Of a stretch of 64,000 bases of DNA, positions 33,101 to 44,797 are shown one piece after another; the stretch's first letter is position 1; the number at the start of each line of letters is the position of its first letter. The position numbers were made by a program, and so were the translations under genes. Source of the DNA: Neoarius graeffei (lineage: Eukaryota; Chordata; Actinopteri; Siluriformes; Ariidae); the NCBI RefSeq assembly GCF_027579695.1, contig NC_083571.1, positions 73,885,279 to 73,949,278 on the forward strand. The letters are read 5' to 3'. Under the pieces are notes generated by a model that saw only the letters and a program-made list of their open reading frames with translations, made no database searches and was not told where the DNA came from.

Positions 33101-36100
33101 GACTCCAAACTAACACTACGTTCAGACTGCAACCTGAAACGACCCATATCCGATTTGTTGTGAAATCCGATTTTTTTGTTAGGCCGTTCACATTACCAAT
33201 TATATGAGACTTGTATGCGATCTCCAATATGAATGGAAAACGACCCAAAAGTGTCCCGCATGCGCAAATTGACACGTAATAAGCACATCTACGTAATACG
33301 TAAACAAAATAAAAGCGCACTCTTCAAGTTTGCAAGTAAAGCATGGAGATGAGGCGAGACCTGGCGATGTGGTTTTTGTGGCGGCGGCGGAACTCACACA
33401 ATAATCTGATTAATGTGGGCAGCAGACTAATGAGACCGAAGGTGTCAAATTACTGGAAATTTCCAGAACAATCTTATAATCTTGTAATACAGGATGGTTT
33501 AAGTTATAAATCAGTTATAGAAACTGTTTTATTTAATCAGGCTAACAGATCAACATCCAGGTCCCTACCAAATCCACCATTAGCTTGATCAATTCTATAA
33601 AAGTCTATTTAAATTCTGAAAACTGTACAAATGTTGTTGTTTTCCACCAAAGAGGTGGGATTAGCCAACGCAGAATAGTGACGTTTGTCTCTTGTTGATG
33701 ACGTGTAGGTCGCATGAATGCGACCTGTCCGGTCAGACTGCAGTCACATGTGAAAATAACGGATATGCATCAGAATTAGGACCACATATCCAAGCGGCCT
33801 GGGTCGCATGTGAAAAAAATTGGATCCGTGTTGTTCAGATTGTCAATAACAAATTGGATACAGGTTGCATATGGGCAAAAAAAATCGGATATGGGTCGTT
33901 TCAGGGTGCAGTCTGAACGTAGTCTACATTCATTATGATAGCTGTGTTGTTATCCGCCGCCCACAAATTAGGCTACATATCGGTAACTTTACAGCATGAT
34001 AGTGGGCTGACAGAAAGTGTGACTGATATTCGTAACTCTTGACTTACCTCCTGAAATGTTTTTTCTTGCGATCTTAAATCCGAACTTGCTTAGGCCTTGC
34101 TGTCCACTCCGCTTGGCCATGATGCTGCAATCCGCTGCTGTCACTGACGCCGAATGAAATCAGAAATAACGGAACCCCAACTGAATGTCACCTCCTCAAA
34201 CGCTTCACTTGCGCGTGCCCTCTCTCGCGGTAGCTTGTTGTATGCTCAGTTTCAGCAAAGCTACGTGGAATGGCATTTCTAATTCCAATGTTAAATAGAA
34301 GTAATGTCCACATTTATTGATAAAATTGCTCAAGGGAAGGGAGGGAGGATGCCCATTTTAGAGGGGGGATGATATTGAACATTTTTTATTCGGGGGGGGT
34401 GTTATCCCCCCCATCCCCCCTCAACTCGAGTACAGAGTTTGGGTCATTGTAATGGATCTCAAGCAGCACAGAGACAGGAGTTCTTGGACGGCAGTTTATT
34501 TCCTTAGACAAAAAATATTTAACAAAACAGCACTCTCAATCAGCGTGACTGCAGCGTCCAAGCCAAGATAACTTTCTTCTGCCGCATAACTGTATTAATA
34601 CTGATGCAAAAAGCTACATACATTTTGGCAAATGGAGACACATACCTTACACAAAAAATATTTAACAGAACAGCACTCTCAATCAGCGTGACTGCTGCGT
34701 CTGTACAATCAAAATAAGCAAACAAATAACATTACGTTCATTTGTGTTGACGTATGCAATGCATGAGTTCAGTAGTTAGTTAGCGTTCGGAAACCGAGTA
34801 AACATTCGGAATTCCTTCACGCCCATATAACAACAATGCATGCACAATACAATCTTGATGCTTAATACATGTAAAGCTAAATGGATTTTGCATGCATACT
34901 AGGATATTACCCACAAAACGAACAGAATGCTAATGCATCAAATGCGAAAGCCATCGTGAGGAATGAGCTAGTCACTCATGGTAACTCGTGGTGACAGGAA
35001 AAATTAATAAAACTTCTTAACAGTTTGGCTAATTCCAACCAATGTGCACACAATTACATAAATCATAAGATGTATCGAATTTACAAATTACAGTGCATTT
35101 TAAGATGAAGCATAGAATAAAACGAGAGTGCTTAATACAGTGAACCTTACCCAAGCCAGGATAACTTTCTTCTGGCTGGGAGTACGGTGACCACGAAGGG
35201 TCAAAGCGGTCATTTTATGGGTAATATCCTAGTATGCATGCAAAATCCATTTAGCTTTACATGTATTAAGCATCAAGATTGTATTGTGCATGCATTGTTG
35301 TTATATGGGCGTGAAGGAATTCCAAATGTTTACTCGGTTTCCGAACGCTAATTAACTACTGAACTCATGCATGAACATTCTGTCTGTCCCGTCTCCCGTA
35401 TTCTGAGACGGTGGCATTGCATACGTCAACACAAATGAACGTAATGTTATTTGTTTGCTTATTTTGATTGTACAGACGCAGCAGTCACGCTGATTGAGAG
35501 TGCTGTTCTGTTAAATATTTTTTGTGTAAGGTATGTGTCTCCATTTGCCAAAATGTATGTAGCTTTTTGCATCAGTATTAATACAGTTATGCGGCAGAAG
35601 AAAGTTATCTTGGCTTGGACGCTGCAGTCACGCTGATTGAGAGTGCTGTTTTGTTAAATATTTTTTGTCTAAGGAAATAAACTGCCGTCCAAGAACTCCT
35701 GTCTCTGTGCTGCTTGAGATCCATTACAATGACCCAAACTCTGTACTCGAGTTGAGGGGGGATGGAGGGGATGCACCCCCCCCCCCCCCCCCAGAATAAA
35801 AAATGTTCAATATCATCCCCCCTCTAAAACGGGCATCCCCCCTCCCTTCCCTTGAGCAAATGGAAGAAATGCATTTCGTCCACGAAATGGGCCCGGTGAC
35901 ACTTGGCACCCCATAGAGTTTGGGTTATAATGTAATGTATTGGGTGGAGATTTGTTATACTGCAATTTGGGTTTGGATTGCTTTGGTTTTTGGGTTGTTT
36001 TGTAGTGTATTGTGTGGAGTTTTGTTATGAGGTATTGGGAGGAGTTCTAGTCACATCATGAGTTTTGCCATTCTCATTTTTTTTGCTCTTTCTTACATTT

Positions 36101-37144
36101 TTTAAGTTATATATTTGCTTGTGTATTCTGCAGGTGAAAGCAGACCTGAGGAAGTTGGACATGGCTCTTGATGCAGTAGATGACATCTTCTCACAGTGTC
36201 AAGACAAAATGCTGAAGGCTGTTACTGAAATAGATGGCCTGCTCCAGAAAGAACTCAAGGATGATAAAGAGTTTGAGGAGTTGTGGAGGAAATACAGTGG
36301 AACGTGCAAAAAGAACATTACTGGTGGAACATCGTATCACATTGATGCTCTAGAGGCATACGGAAATTCTAAGCCTAAATTTAGGAAAATGTTCAACAAT
36401 TTGGTTTATAGCAAAGGAAACAACACCCTGACCTACAGAGATGAGTTTCCCTTCAAGTCTCTTCATTTTCTCTTAACAGACTCCGTGCGACTGCTGAAGC
36501 CCACAAACAAATGTGAGACCAAGTACTATGCCACCAGGAACACATACACAGCAGATACGGGGACCGAGGTCCGATTCGGAAAGTTCATCAATGCCAAAAA
36601 CACACTGAGCTCTACAATTGAAGAACTGGAGCCAAAAGAAGATGGAGTCACCATGTTTAACATCACTTCCTGTTCTGTGATTAATGTTGAAGAGAACACG
36701 TGTACATCTGAGGAAATCCAGTGTCTTATTTCTCCAGCCGAGGTTTTCACAGTGGAGGATGTTCGCGATGCTACCACCGATGATGATACCACATATAAAT
36801 TAATCACTTTAACACACTCACGCTTTCTCAGCAATCACAACTGCGCTTTCTTCCATAGGTACGTCAATAAATCATAGTAAATTCAAGTACTTATATAAGA
36901 TTGTGTATTTTTTGTTGTCATGATGAGATTTCCAATTTGCTTCTAGACATTTGAATCCCGTGTCCTGACATTAAACACAAAACACTAAGCCTGAAATTAA
37001 CAGTGATGCAGACTGGATGTTTCCTCTAATGTCTCTCTCTCTCTCTGAAGGAATTCTGCAGATGTTGAATCCTCCACCTCTCTGATCTTCACACTTCTGG
37101 CTCTGACAGCCTCCTTGTTGACTCAGTTTACTGTGATGGAGTGA
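30067..37144 (+). CDS. ecto-ADP-ribosyltransferase-like protein, copy 1
   Basis: The gene model has a signal-peptide exon (30055-30135), a large ART-domain exon (36134-36858) and a GPI-anchor exon (37051-37144), all with AG/GT sites and agreeing phases. The product would be a secreted, GPI-anchored protein of the arginine-specific mono-ADP-ribosyltransferase (ART1/2/5-type) fold: SLHFLLTDSVRLLK, VRFGKF and PAEVFTV are family landmarks. The active-site signature is degenerate. The YRGT arginine is Tyr (KYYATRNTY), the S-S-S strand is FINAKN, and the catalytic E-x-E reads E-I-Q. Enzyme activity on arginine is therefore doubtful. ATG at 30067 is preferred. An ATG ending the upstream exon (29743-29745, followed by GTGAGT) is in frame and would add MRKGQ. 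The 6-kb first intron is filled with repeats. A second copy lies at 58366-59385. Confidence 0.75.
30975..31317. repeat. minisatellite, about 32-bp unit (part 1)
   Basis: Around ten degenerate units of the type GGGTGGAGTTTGGGTTATGA-TGTAATGTATT in the first ART intron. The array reappears briefly at about 31925-31945 and again at about 35915-36050, so later insertions split it. Confidence 0.85.
31318..31925 (+). other. insert splitting the minisatellite, unrecognised
   Basis: A GC-richer 0.6-kb segment with a 155-codon open frame (31433-31900) but no motif I recognise. It is flanked on both sides by minisatellite units, hence a likely insertion. It could be a LINE 5' fragment. Confidence 0.35.
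31946..32065 (+). repeat. exact 60-bp tandem duplication
   Basis: Two identical 60-bp copies starting CAGTGGTCGAGTTG and ending GCGTGTCGAC. Identity suggests a very recent event, or a functional double subterminal repeat of an element beginning CAGTGGTCG. Confidence 0.9.
32766..32872 (+). pseudogene. hAT transposase N-terminal remnant
   Basis: ATG-AGT-TAA is followed by KQASLESFFGKGKRPIEETE and a Lys-rich end before a stop. It resembles the N-terminal leader of hAT transposases, which often start M-x-K-R-K-Q-A-S-L. A stop at codon 3 makes it non-functional. Confidence 0.4.
33115..33923. mobile_element. MITE with about 42-bp inverted ends (ACTACGTTCAGACTGC)
   Basis: The left end ACTACGTTCAGACTGCA and its inverted right end match for about 42 bp with one or two changes, enclosing 809 bp. 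CATATCCGATTT motifs recur inside. No clear target duplication, so no superfamily assigned. It lies in the first ART intron. Confidence 0.8.
34048..34120 (-). pseudogene. hAT-type first coding exon remnant
   Basis: The minus strand reads MAKRSGQQGLSKFGFKIARK, then NISGG, ending at a GTAAGT donor. This fits the short Lys-rich first exon of TTF-type hAT transposases. No downstream exons were seen. Confidence 0.35.
34326..35859. repeat. large inverted repeat, arms about 0.6 kb
   Basis: Arms 34326-34913 and 35218-35859 are near-identical reverse complements around a 304-bp loop; the right arm has about 50 extra bases. Within each arm a 51-bp segment (AACAGCACTCTCAATCAGCG) is repeated about 142 bp apart. 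The arms carry an AATAAA beside CTGCCGTCCAAGAAC, reminiscent of an LTR end, so two LTR-like units in opposite orientation are possible; this is a fossil reading only. Confidence 0.8.
36134..36858 (+). CDS. ART copy 1 exon: main domain
   Basis: 725 bp after ATTCTGCAG, ending CATAG before GTACGT. It encodes the ART domain with cysteines at FSQCQ, GTCKK, NKCET, TSCSV, ENTCT, IQCLI and NHNCA; four of these would form the two conserved disulphides of the family. The frame is fully open. N-glycosylation sites NIT, NNT and NIT are visible, fitting a secreted protein. Confidence 0.8.
37051..37144 (+). CDS. ART copy 1 last exon: GPI-anchor signal
   Basis: Follows a CT-rich tract ending GAAG. It encodes NSADVESSTSLIFTLLALTA, then SLLTQFTVME and TGA. 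A small-residue cluster, then a hydrophobic stretch reaching nearly to the end, is a typical GPI attachment signal. AATAAA at 37292-37297 can serve as the polyadenylation signal. Confidence 0.75.
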
Positions 37145-37291
37145 CTCACATCTTCATGTAGATGGAAAAATTCTACTGTATATCATAATATGGATAGAAA
37201 TGTAGAAATTTAGACAAGAGATGACTAATTTCTAAAGGTGTCTATGGCAGTATGTCACAGATTTGGAAAACACTGTTACGCTGATGAGTTT

Positions 37292-37297
37292 AATAAA
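37292..37297 (+). terminator. polyadenylation signal, ART copy 1
   Basis: AATAAA about 150 bp after the stop codon; conserved in copy 2. Confidence 0.5.
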
Positions 37298-37850
37298 CTT
37301 CATTATTACTTGTTTCTTTGATGTAAGTTGACAGGAAGTGAGAGAAGAAGGAAAGAGGGAAGTAACTGGTCAAGACTTATTTGAGTTTGCATTAAAGGAA
37401 TCTTAAAACTTTCTACCACGTATCTCAACTGATTTATTTTTGGCTCTGAAATTTTTGTCCATTGTCTCAGAAAACAGCACAATTTCACAACAACAACAAT
37501 AGCAACAAATCCTCATATTCTTCCAGATGCTGTTTATTACACATCCTGTATAAAAGTGTTAAAATTCCTGTGGAGGTGAAATATTTCATCAAGTCACTGA
37601 GATACAGTACAGAACAATTCTTCATCTGTGGTTTCTAGATCTTCCATATGATCTGGATTTTCCTGCTCTTATGTAATAAGCGCTCGCTGTTTTTCTTCTT
37701 GACTGTTGTTATGTTTTTGATTACTGGGTCACTGAAGTGTCTGAGCCCCGCCTGTGTGTGTGTTCTGGTGATATCCAGCCAGTGTGAGTGAAAGTGTTTG
37801 AATGAATGATTGGAATGAAGTGGATGAGGTCATGTGTGTCATGTGTAATA

Positions 37851-39461
37851 CAGTGGTGCTTGAAAGTTTGTGAACCCTTTAGAATTTTCTATATTTCTGC
37901 ATAAATATGACCTAAAACATCAACAGATTTTCACACAAGTCCTAAAAGTAGGTAAAGAGAACCCAGTTAAACAAATAAGACAAAAATATTATACTTGGTC
38001 ATTTATTTATTGAGGAAAATGATCCAATATTACATATCTGTGAGTGGCAAAAGTATGTGAACCTCTAGGATTAGCAGTTAATTTGAAGGTGAAATTAGAG
38101 TCAGGTGTTTTCAATCAATGGGATGACAATCAGGTGTGAGTGGGCGCCCTATTTTATTTAAAGAACAGGGATCTATCAAAGTCTGATCTTCACAACACAT
38201 GTTTGTGCAAGTGTATCATGGCATGAACAAAGGAGATTTCTGAGGGCCTCAGAAAAAGGCTTGTTGATGCTCATCAGGCTGGAAAAGGTTACAAAACCAT
38301 CTCTAAAGAGTTTGGACTCCACTAATCCATAGTCAGACAGATTGTGTACAAATGGAGGAAATTCAAAACCATTGTTACCCTCCCCAGAAGTGGTCATTCA
38401 ACAAAGATCACTCCAAGAACAAGGTGTGTAATAGTCAGCGAGGTCACAAAGGACCCCAGGGTAACTTCTAAGCAACTGAAGGCCTCTCTCACATTGGCTA
38501 ATGTTAATGTTCATGAGTCCACCATCAGGAGAACACTGAACAACAATGGTGTGCATGGCAGGGTTGCAAGGAGAAAGCCACTGCTCTCCAAAAAGAACAT
38601 TGCTGCTCGTCTGCAGTTTGCTAAAGATCATGTGGACAAGCCAGAAGGCTACTGGAAAAATGTTTTGTGGACAGATGAGACCAAAATAGAACTTTTTGGT
38701 TTAAATGAGAAGCATTATGTTTGGAGAAAGGAAAACACTGCATTCCAGCATAAGAACCTTATCCCATCTGTGAAACATGGTGGTGGTAGTATCATGATTT
38801 GGGCCTGTTTTGCTGCATCTGGGCCAGGACGGCTTGCCATCATTGATGGAACAATGAATTCTGAATTATACCAGCAAATTCTCAAAGGAAAATGTCAGGA
38901 CATTTGTCCATGAACTGAATCTCAAGAGAAGGTGGGTCATGCAGCAAGACAACGACCCTAAGCACACAAGTCGTTCTACCAAAGAATGGTTAAAGAAGAA
39001 TAAAGTTAATGTTTTGGAATGGCCAAGTCAAAGTCCTGACCTTAATCCAATCGAAATGTTGTAGAAGGACCTGAAGCGAGCAGTTCATATGAGGAAACCC
39101 ACCAACATCCCAGAGTTGAAGCTGTTCTGTACGGAGGAATGGGCTAAAATTCCTCCAAGCCGGTGTGCAGGACTGATCAACAGTTACCAGAAGCGTTTAG
39201 TTGCAGTTATTGCTACACAAGGTGGTCACACCAGATACTGAAAGCAAAGGTTCACATACTTTTGCCACTCACAGATATGTAATATTGGATCATTTTCCTC
39301 AATAAATAAATGAACAAGTATAATATTTTTGTCTCATTTGTTTAACTGGGTTCTTTTTATCTACTTTTAGGACTTGTGTGAAAATCTGATGATGTTTTAG
39401 GTCATATTTATGCAGAAATATAGAAAATTCTAAAGGGTTCACAAACTTTCAAGCACCACTG
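37851..39461 (+). mobile_element. Tc1 transposon, family 1 (CAGTGGTGCTTGAAAG ends)
   Basis: A 1611-bp Tc1/mariner element between TA dinucleotides. It has inverted ends CAGTGGTGCTTGAAAG and a long inner match with the copy at 48743-50352. The paralogous site in the other duplicate (near 60091) is empty with a single TA, proving the boundaries. Confidence 0.95.
38218..39241 (+). pseudogene. Tc1 transposase, family 1, broken
   Basis: DD34E transposase. An N-terminal helix-turn-helix region (TKQLKASLTLANVNVHESTI-type), the first catalytic Asp in WTDETKIELF, the second in [10 protein letters not shown], and Glu in DLNPIEML can all be seen. Breaks: a TGA at codon 3, a frameshift after the [11 protein letters not shown] motif, and a TAG right after PIEML. 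It is a decayed transposase that would act on its own TIRs. Confidence 0.85.
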
Positions 39462-39884
39462 TACAAAACTCCAAATGTCTTTCCAGCTGTGTGAAGGAAG
39501 TGACATGGTCTGACTGTAGAGTTTACAGCTGCTGATGATGAAATACAGTAGCGCACTTTATTTCTACAGATTTATCATCTGATACAGTAATCACAGACCT
39601 TTTTATGATTGAAGCACAATAAGAGAAGCACGATGTAAAAAAAAACTGCACAGTGAATTCCCAAGCAGGGATTCATGCTGGAGCAGCAGGTAGAGATGAA
39701 ACCTCATGCTTCCAGGCCTCACACTTTGATCTGGAGCTCATGTTCTAGTCCATGTGGAGTTTCACATATTCTTCTCATGTCTGTGTTTAGGAATCTATAA
39801 GGTTTAATGTAATAAAACTTTAAAAGCTCAAAATTGAAATAAGCACAGGTCCTCTTTTCAGATTCCAAAAACATGTGCATGTGT

Positions 39885-40440
39885 TCTGCCCCTGGATAAA
39901 CCATATAAACACGGGTTCAGGAGGTGGAGCTTTCTGAATTGACAACAATATTATTGACAGGAGAGTAGGCCCACCTCCTTGTCCTGATTGGTTGGTTGTT
40001 GATGCGGTTTCTCCTGTTTACAGAACCTGGAGCAGCACAGAATTCAGACTTTTTCCACTGAGGTTATATTTTTGCCAAATATTACACAATCAGCAAATTC
40101 CCAGAAATATGAGAGTGACTGGGAGACGTGATGATGACTTTTTCTCTGACTTCAGATTTGTGTCATTTATTCCATCTTTACAACAACAACAATAACAACA
40201 ACAATAACAACAACAACAACAACAAAAGTTTAGTTGTTTCAAACTGAAGTCTGTAATTCTTTGGCTCAGCTGTTACATTCCTGTAATGAACATTCCAGAA
40301 AATTCAGAGCCTAAAGAGTGAAAAGCTCCTGCAATGGAAGTTTCTGCTTTTACTAAACTTCCACTTTTCACATTTAAAAACCCAAAATTTTACCCACACA
40401 GTGATTATCTTTCCAGGATGTGGGGATCTCTCTCTCTCTC
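39885..40440. other. no gene recognised; (AAC)n run
   Basis: Flank after the duplication, with an (AAC)n microsatellite at 40181-40226. The duplication match ends at 39884. Confidence 0.5.
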
Positions 40441-40442
40441 TC

Positions 40443-41761
40443 CATGGGCGCCGCCAGGGGGGAAAGGTTAGAACAATTCTAGGGGCCCAGCACTGCCATG
40501 GGGCCCTTTAAGGGGCTGATAATATGCTTTTGATGATTTTAATAAGACTTTTGAAATAACAACAGTGCAATATTCCATCTGGTAAAATGAGCTAATTGAA
40601 CAAGGTTGTCTATTTCTTGAGTTCTTCAACATATTGTCATTTAACCCTCCCCCTTTTGCGAAATGGTACGGTCCAGTTCTGGTAGAAGCGCGATGCGTTA
40701 AATCTGTGTGCTGATCAGTGCAACGCTACTTGCTGCTGTGTCGCAGTGCAGCAGCCAGCCAGCCAGCCAGCAGTGGAGTGCGTACAGTCTATGATCGCTA
40801 AATATGAAGAGTGGCTGTCAAAAACGTAAAGAAAGGCAGCTGAAAGCTGAGAGGGACTGGAGAGGCAGGCAACTGGTCACTCAGTTTTTCCCAAAGAAAG
40901 GTAGCTATCGCTCACGTGTGTTCAAAATATTAGCGAATGGTAAATGAACAGTATGAACGTGGTTGGATTAGCCTATCAAGAGAACACTTTTACAGTTTGT
41001 ACAGTGACTTTTTCCATTTTAATAACTGAACTGACCTGTGTGATAAACAAGATGAAATATTACGTTATGCTGGTGCTAATAACTAGTGCTAATAACCAGT
41101 TTCATAACTAATGGGGTGCCCTAAATATGCACAGATTCAGCCTCAGGGGGACCTCCGCCCTACCAAACCACTGAACCCCCCTTTGGAGAAGGAGGTAAGC
41201 AGCAGTACAACCCATAAATGCTTTAGGATTGAAGTTTTTAATGAGCGAGCGCCATATACAGTTTGCTAGATTAAAGTGTTTCTAATGTAACAGACGTTGC
41301 GTTGTGTTGTTCACCAGTCTTTTTATTCTGAAGAAATGAGACACAAATACACTGCTGAGGACGGGCTGCAAACGTCCAGTGGCATTGGCGCTTACATTTC
41401 CAAAACGAACTGAAGGAGGCCAGCGCCTCGTTCCCATAACTACCTGCGCTCTTAAAGGGCCAGCGCAGAATTTCCCCACCACTACACACAATGGCAAGTG
41501 GAAAAAAATAAACCCGTTACACTAATAACGGACACCAGTCAAGTGTTTGACATGGTTACGTGTGTGGAATGTTCACACGTTCTAAACCATTGGTTTCAAC
41601 CATTGGTTAATACATAAAATGTAATAACAAAGTCACAAACTCAAGGTCCATGGGCTATCAAAAGTCAAATAATGACAATAGTGCAATTGTGATGAGGGTG
41701 GGCAAAGTTGGGGGGCCCAAAATTCTAATCTTTCATGGGGCCCAAAATTTCTGGCGGCGCC

Positions 41762-41772
<11 letters not shown>
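40443..41772 (+). mobile_element. hAT remnant (GGGCGCCGCCAG ends)
   Basis: Left end GGGCGCCGCCAG and right end CTGGCGGCGCCC are inverted, set in a CT-rich target (a TCTCTCTC duplication is possible). A first exon at 40804-40899 reads MKSGCQKRKERQLKAERDWR, then GRQLVTQFFPK before an AAAG|GTAGCT donor, typical of TTF/ZMYM1-like hAT transposases. The rest of the transposase is missing. Confidence 0.7.
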
Positions 41773-41814
<42 letters not shown>

Positions 41815-41832
41815 ACACACACACACACACTG
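41773..41832. repeat. (CT)n and (CA)n microsatellite
   Basis: CT run to about 41811, followed by CA units. Confidence 0.9.
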
Positions 41833-41995
41833 TTTGTATCACAATCAATTATCATAAAAATGCATTATTTTTTGCAAATGAGGCAACATCTAATTAACAC
41901 ACATTTACATACTTAATTAAACACTAAATTATTTTCTAACAAACTCATAAACATCTGTTTCTTGAGAGTGAATTAAAAACCTCATCACAACAACA

Positions 41996-42121
41996 TGCCC
42001 TGCGATGACCTGGCGACTTGTCCAGGGTGTACCCCATCTCTCACCCATAGTCAGCTGGCACAGGCTCCAGCTTGCCTGCGACCCTGTACAGGATAAGTGG
42101 CTACAGATGATGGATGGATGG
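41996..42121 (+). repeat. SINE family A, 3' fragment
   Basis: Only the 3' third (GCGATGACCTGGCGACTTG to GATGGATGGATGG) is present; the head is missing. Confidence 0.85.
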
Positions 42122-42838
42122 AGCACAACAACACAACAGCAAAGCTGATGTTAAAACTGTAAAACAGTCCTCTTCATAACTGTGACACAATTCATGTGGC
42201 TACTGGATTAGAGCCCATACTTCCACTGGAGAACCCTGGACAGAATGTTCTCATTCCCCGAGACTCAGAACAAGCTGATCAACACAAGCTGTTCACATGC
42301 ACTAAAGTAAGGATTATTTTTACTTATTGATATAATAATCTTTATTAAAATCTGCTTTGCGACAGTTTCTTTAAATATTTTAATCCTGATGCAGTTTAAA
42401 AATCATCATTAAAAAGTTGTTCTATATTTTCTGACAGTTTTGCATCATCGCTCTTGCCTTATTGTTACAGTCTTGTAAAGTGTCTGTGCAGCAGAACATG
42501 TCACATGTGAGACAAAGTTTTGGCTAAAGAAAGTAGTTAAAGGTGCCGTCTTGCTGTAAACTGGATTGATCCTCTCAGCCTGTTTATTTCAGAGTTGTCT
42601 TCGTCCTCCATGCTCAGGTCTGCTGCCCCCTCATATGGCTGTAGCTGGACATCTCGCCCTGTAAAGCGTTTCTGCAGTTTATACCTCAGTCACTCCATCC
42701 TGAGTGTAAGTCCTTGTTCCATGTCATTATTAAATAACTAGAGTGATCAAACCTGCTCCACATTCTCTGTTCAGAACTTTTTCATCTCCTGTGTTTGTTT
42801 TGGTAAAGACCAGGACCTGAGCTGGTGTGTTGGAGAAG
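42122..42838. other. possible leader exon region, nothing firm
   Basis: Two donor-like sites (ACTAAAGTAAGG near 42304 and CTGAGTGTAAGT near 42699) could end untranslated leader exons of a gene reading into 42839. No coding motif. Confidence 0.25.
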
Positions 42839-42877
42839 ATGTTCCTCTTCACTGTTATTGCTGTGCTCTCGCTCAAA
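42839..42877 (+). CDS. candidate signal-peptide exon (ART copy 2?)
   Basis: ATG followed by FLFTVIAVLSLK, ending at a consensus GTAAGA donor in phase 0. The 13 residues line up with the end of the copy 1 signal exon (VFLLLVFAALHHT) at F, L, V, A and L. The phase is right to join the ART-domain exon at 58366. The intervening 15.5 kb is almost entirely transposons. Joining is inference; another immune-type gene could own it. Confidence 0.4.
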
Positions 42878-44419
42878 GTAAGATCTTTATTTTAATTTGT
42901 GTTCAGTTCCTTTGTCCCACAGCACTGTTGAGTTGTGGATTGTGATTGGTTGATGAATTTTCCATGACAGCAGCTCTGACAGTACAGACCTCTGACCCTT
43001 CGTTTTACAACCCCGATTCCAAAAAAGTTGGGACAAAGTACAAATTGTAAATAAAAACGGAATGCAATAATTTACAAATCTCAAAAACTGATATTGTATT
43101 CACAATAGAACATAGACAACATATCAAATGTCGAAAGTGAGACATTTTGAAATTTCATGCCAAATATTGGCTCATTTGAAATTTCATGACAGAAACACAT
43201 CTCAAAAAAGTTGGGACAGGGGCAATAAGAGGCTGGAAAAGTTAAAGGTACAAAAAAGGAACAGCTGGAGGACCAAATTGTAACTCATTAGGTCAATTGG
43301 CAATAGGTCATTAACATGACTGGGTATAAAAAGAGCATCTTGGAGTGGCAGTGGCTCTCAGAAGTAAAGATGGGAAGAGGATCACCAATCCCCCTAATTC
43401 TGCACCGACAAATAGTGGAGCAATATCAGAAAGGAGTTCGACAGTGTAAAATTGCAAAGAGTTTGAACATATCATCATCTACACCCTTAGCAAAAAGTAG
43501 TATACTTAAAGTACATTTTATTAAGTATGCTTCAGTATAAGTATAGCAAGTATACTACAGACTATGTACTTTTAGTGTACTAGAAAGTATACAAATTTAA
43601 TACTTTTTTGGACTAAATTGGAACATTTCAAGTTTATAAAAGTATACTTTAAAGTTCATTTTAAGTTTGCAAAAGTACACTTTAAAGTATATAACAAGTA
43701 CACTCATCTATATACTATCAATGTACTTGGTATATCCCCTCTCGTATGCTTAAAGTATACCACAAGTACACTTATCGATATACTGCCATTGTACTAGTTA
43801 TATACTTTGAGTCCCTATTTTTAGTGTATTATTGTATACTTTAAGTATACTGTTATAAATGTTGGTTATTTCACTAGTTTACTTGTTATACTTTAAGTTT
43901 GCTTGGCATATTACTTGTAGCTTACTATTTATATACTGGAAATATACTCCTTAAAGTATTTTTAAAGTTTACTCATACTGTATGTACACAAGAGCGTGAT
44001 GCATTTCAGTGGCGGCTCCTGAATTTTTTTTCGGGGGGGGGGGCAATTTTCCACCGTTATGTCTACACGGACCATAAATGTCCACAGGACTGAAGTAAAT
44101 TGACCTAGGTAGCAAATCAATTGGCCGAACTTGTTTTTGCCTGGTAAATTCAGATATCAATATAGACAATATCTCTTCTCTCCACTAGGTGGCAACACTG
44201 AACAAGTTAAAGGTGGCAAACTAAGGTAGCCTAGTAAACTAGACCCACCCGCCTAGCGGCCAAAAATATTTTTGCCTACGAGTGGCAAATATTCACATTA
44301 GTCTGGCTTGCCAGGCTAAAACTAAGGAAGATTCATTGTGAAGCCTTCAAAGCAAAACATTTGGCATCACAATCAATTAATATTACATTACTCATTTATT
44401 TTCTCATATTTTTCCAGTA

Positions 44420-44797
44420 GGGGCGGCACGGTGGCGTAGTGGTTAGCGCTGTCGCCTCACAGCAAGAGGGTCCTGGGTTCGAGCCCCGGGGCTGACGAGG
44501 GCCTTTCTGTGTGGAGTTTGCATGTTCTCCCCGTGTCCGCGTGGGTTTCCTCCGGGTGCTCCGGTTTCCCCCACAGTCCAAAGACATGCAGGTTAGGTTA
44601 ACTGGTGACTCTAAATTGACCGTAGGTGTGAATGTGAGTGTGAATGGTTGTCTGTGTCTATGTGTCAGCCCTGTGATGACCTGGCGACTTGTCCAGGGTG
44701 TACCCCGCCTTTCGCCCGTAGTCAGCTGGGATAGGCTCCAGCTTGCCTGCGACCCTGTAGAAGGATAAAGCGGCTAGAGATAATGAGATGAGATGAG
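44420..44797 (+). repeat. SINE family A inside the hAT
   Basis: Full-length copy flanked by an exact 14-bp duplication ATATTTTTCCAGTA (44406-44419 and 44798-44811). It is the youngest layer of the nest. Confidence 0.95.

Larger units (their letters stand above)
36115..39884 (+). repeat. segmental duplication, copy 1 (ART gene 3' part)
   Basis: Homologous to 58347-60518 from just before the ART-domain exon through the last exon, 3' region and beyond. The copies differ by a few changes per hundred bases by eye. This copy is longer by one Tc1 element (37851-39461). Confidence 0.9.

Noticed and set aside
34540-35636. Two identical 61-codon frames on opposite strands (MFAYFDCTDAAVTLIESAVL)
   Set aside because: They are the same sequence in the two arms of the inverted repeat, without motif or gene structure.
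40181-40226. Poly-Gln-coding (CAA)n run
   Set aside because: Simple (AAC)n microsatellite outside any credible gene.
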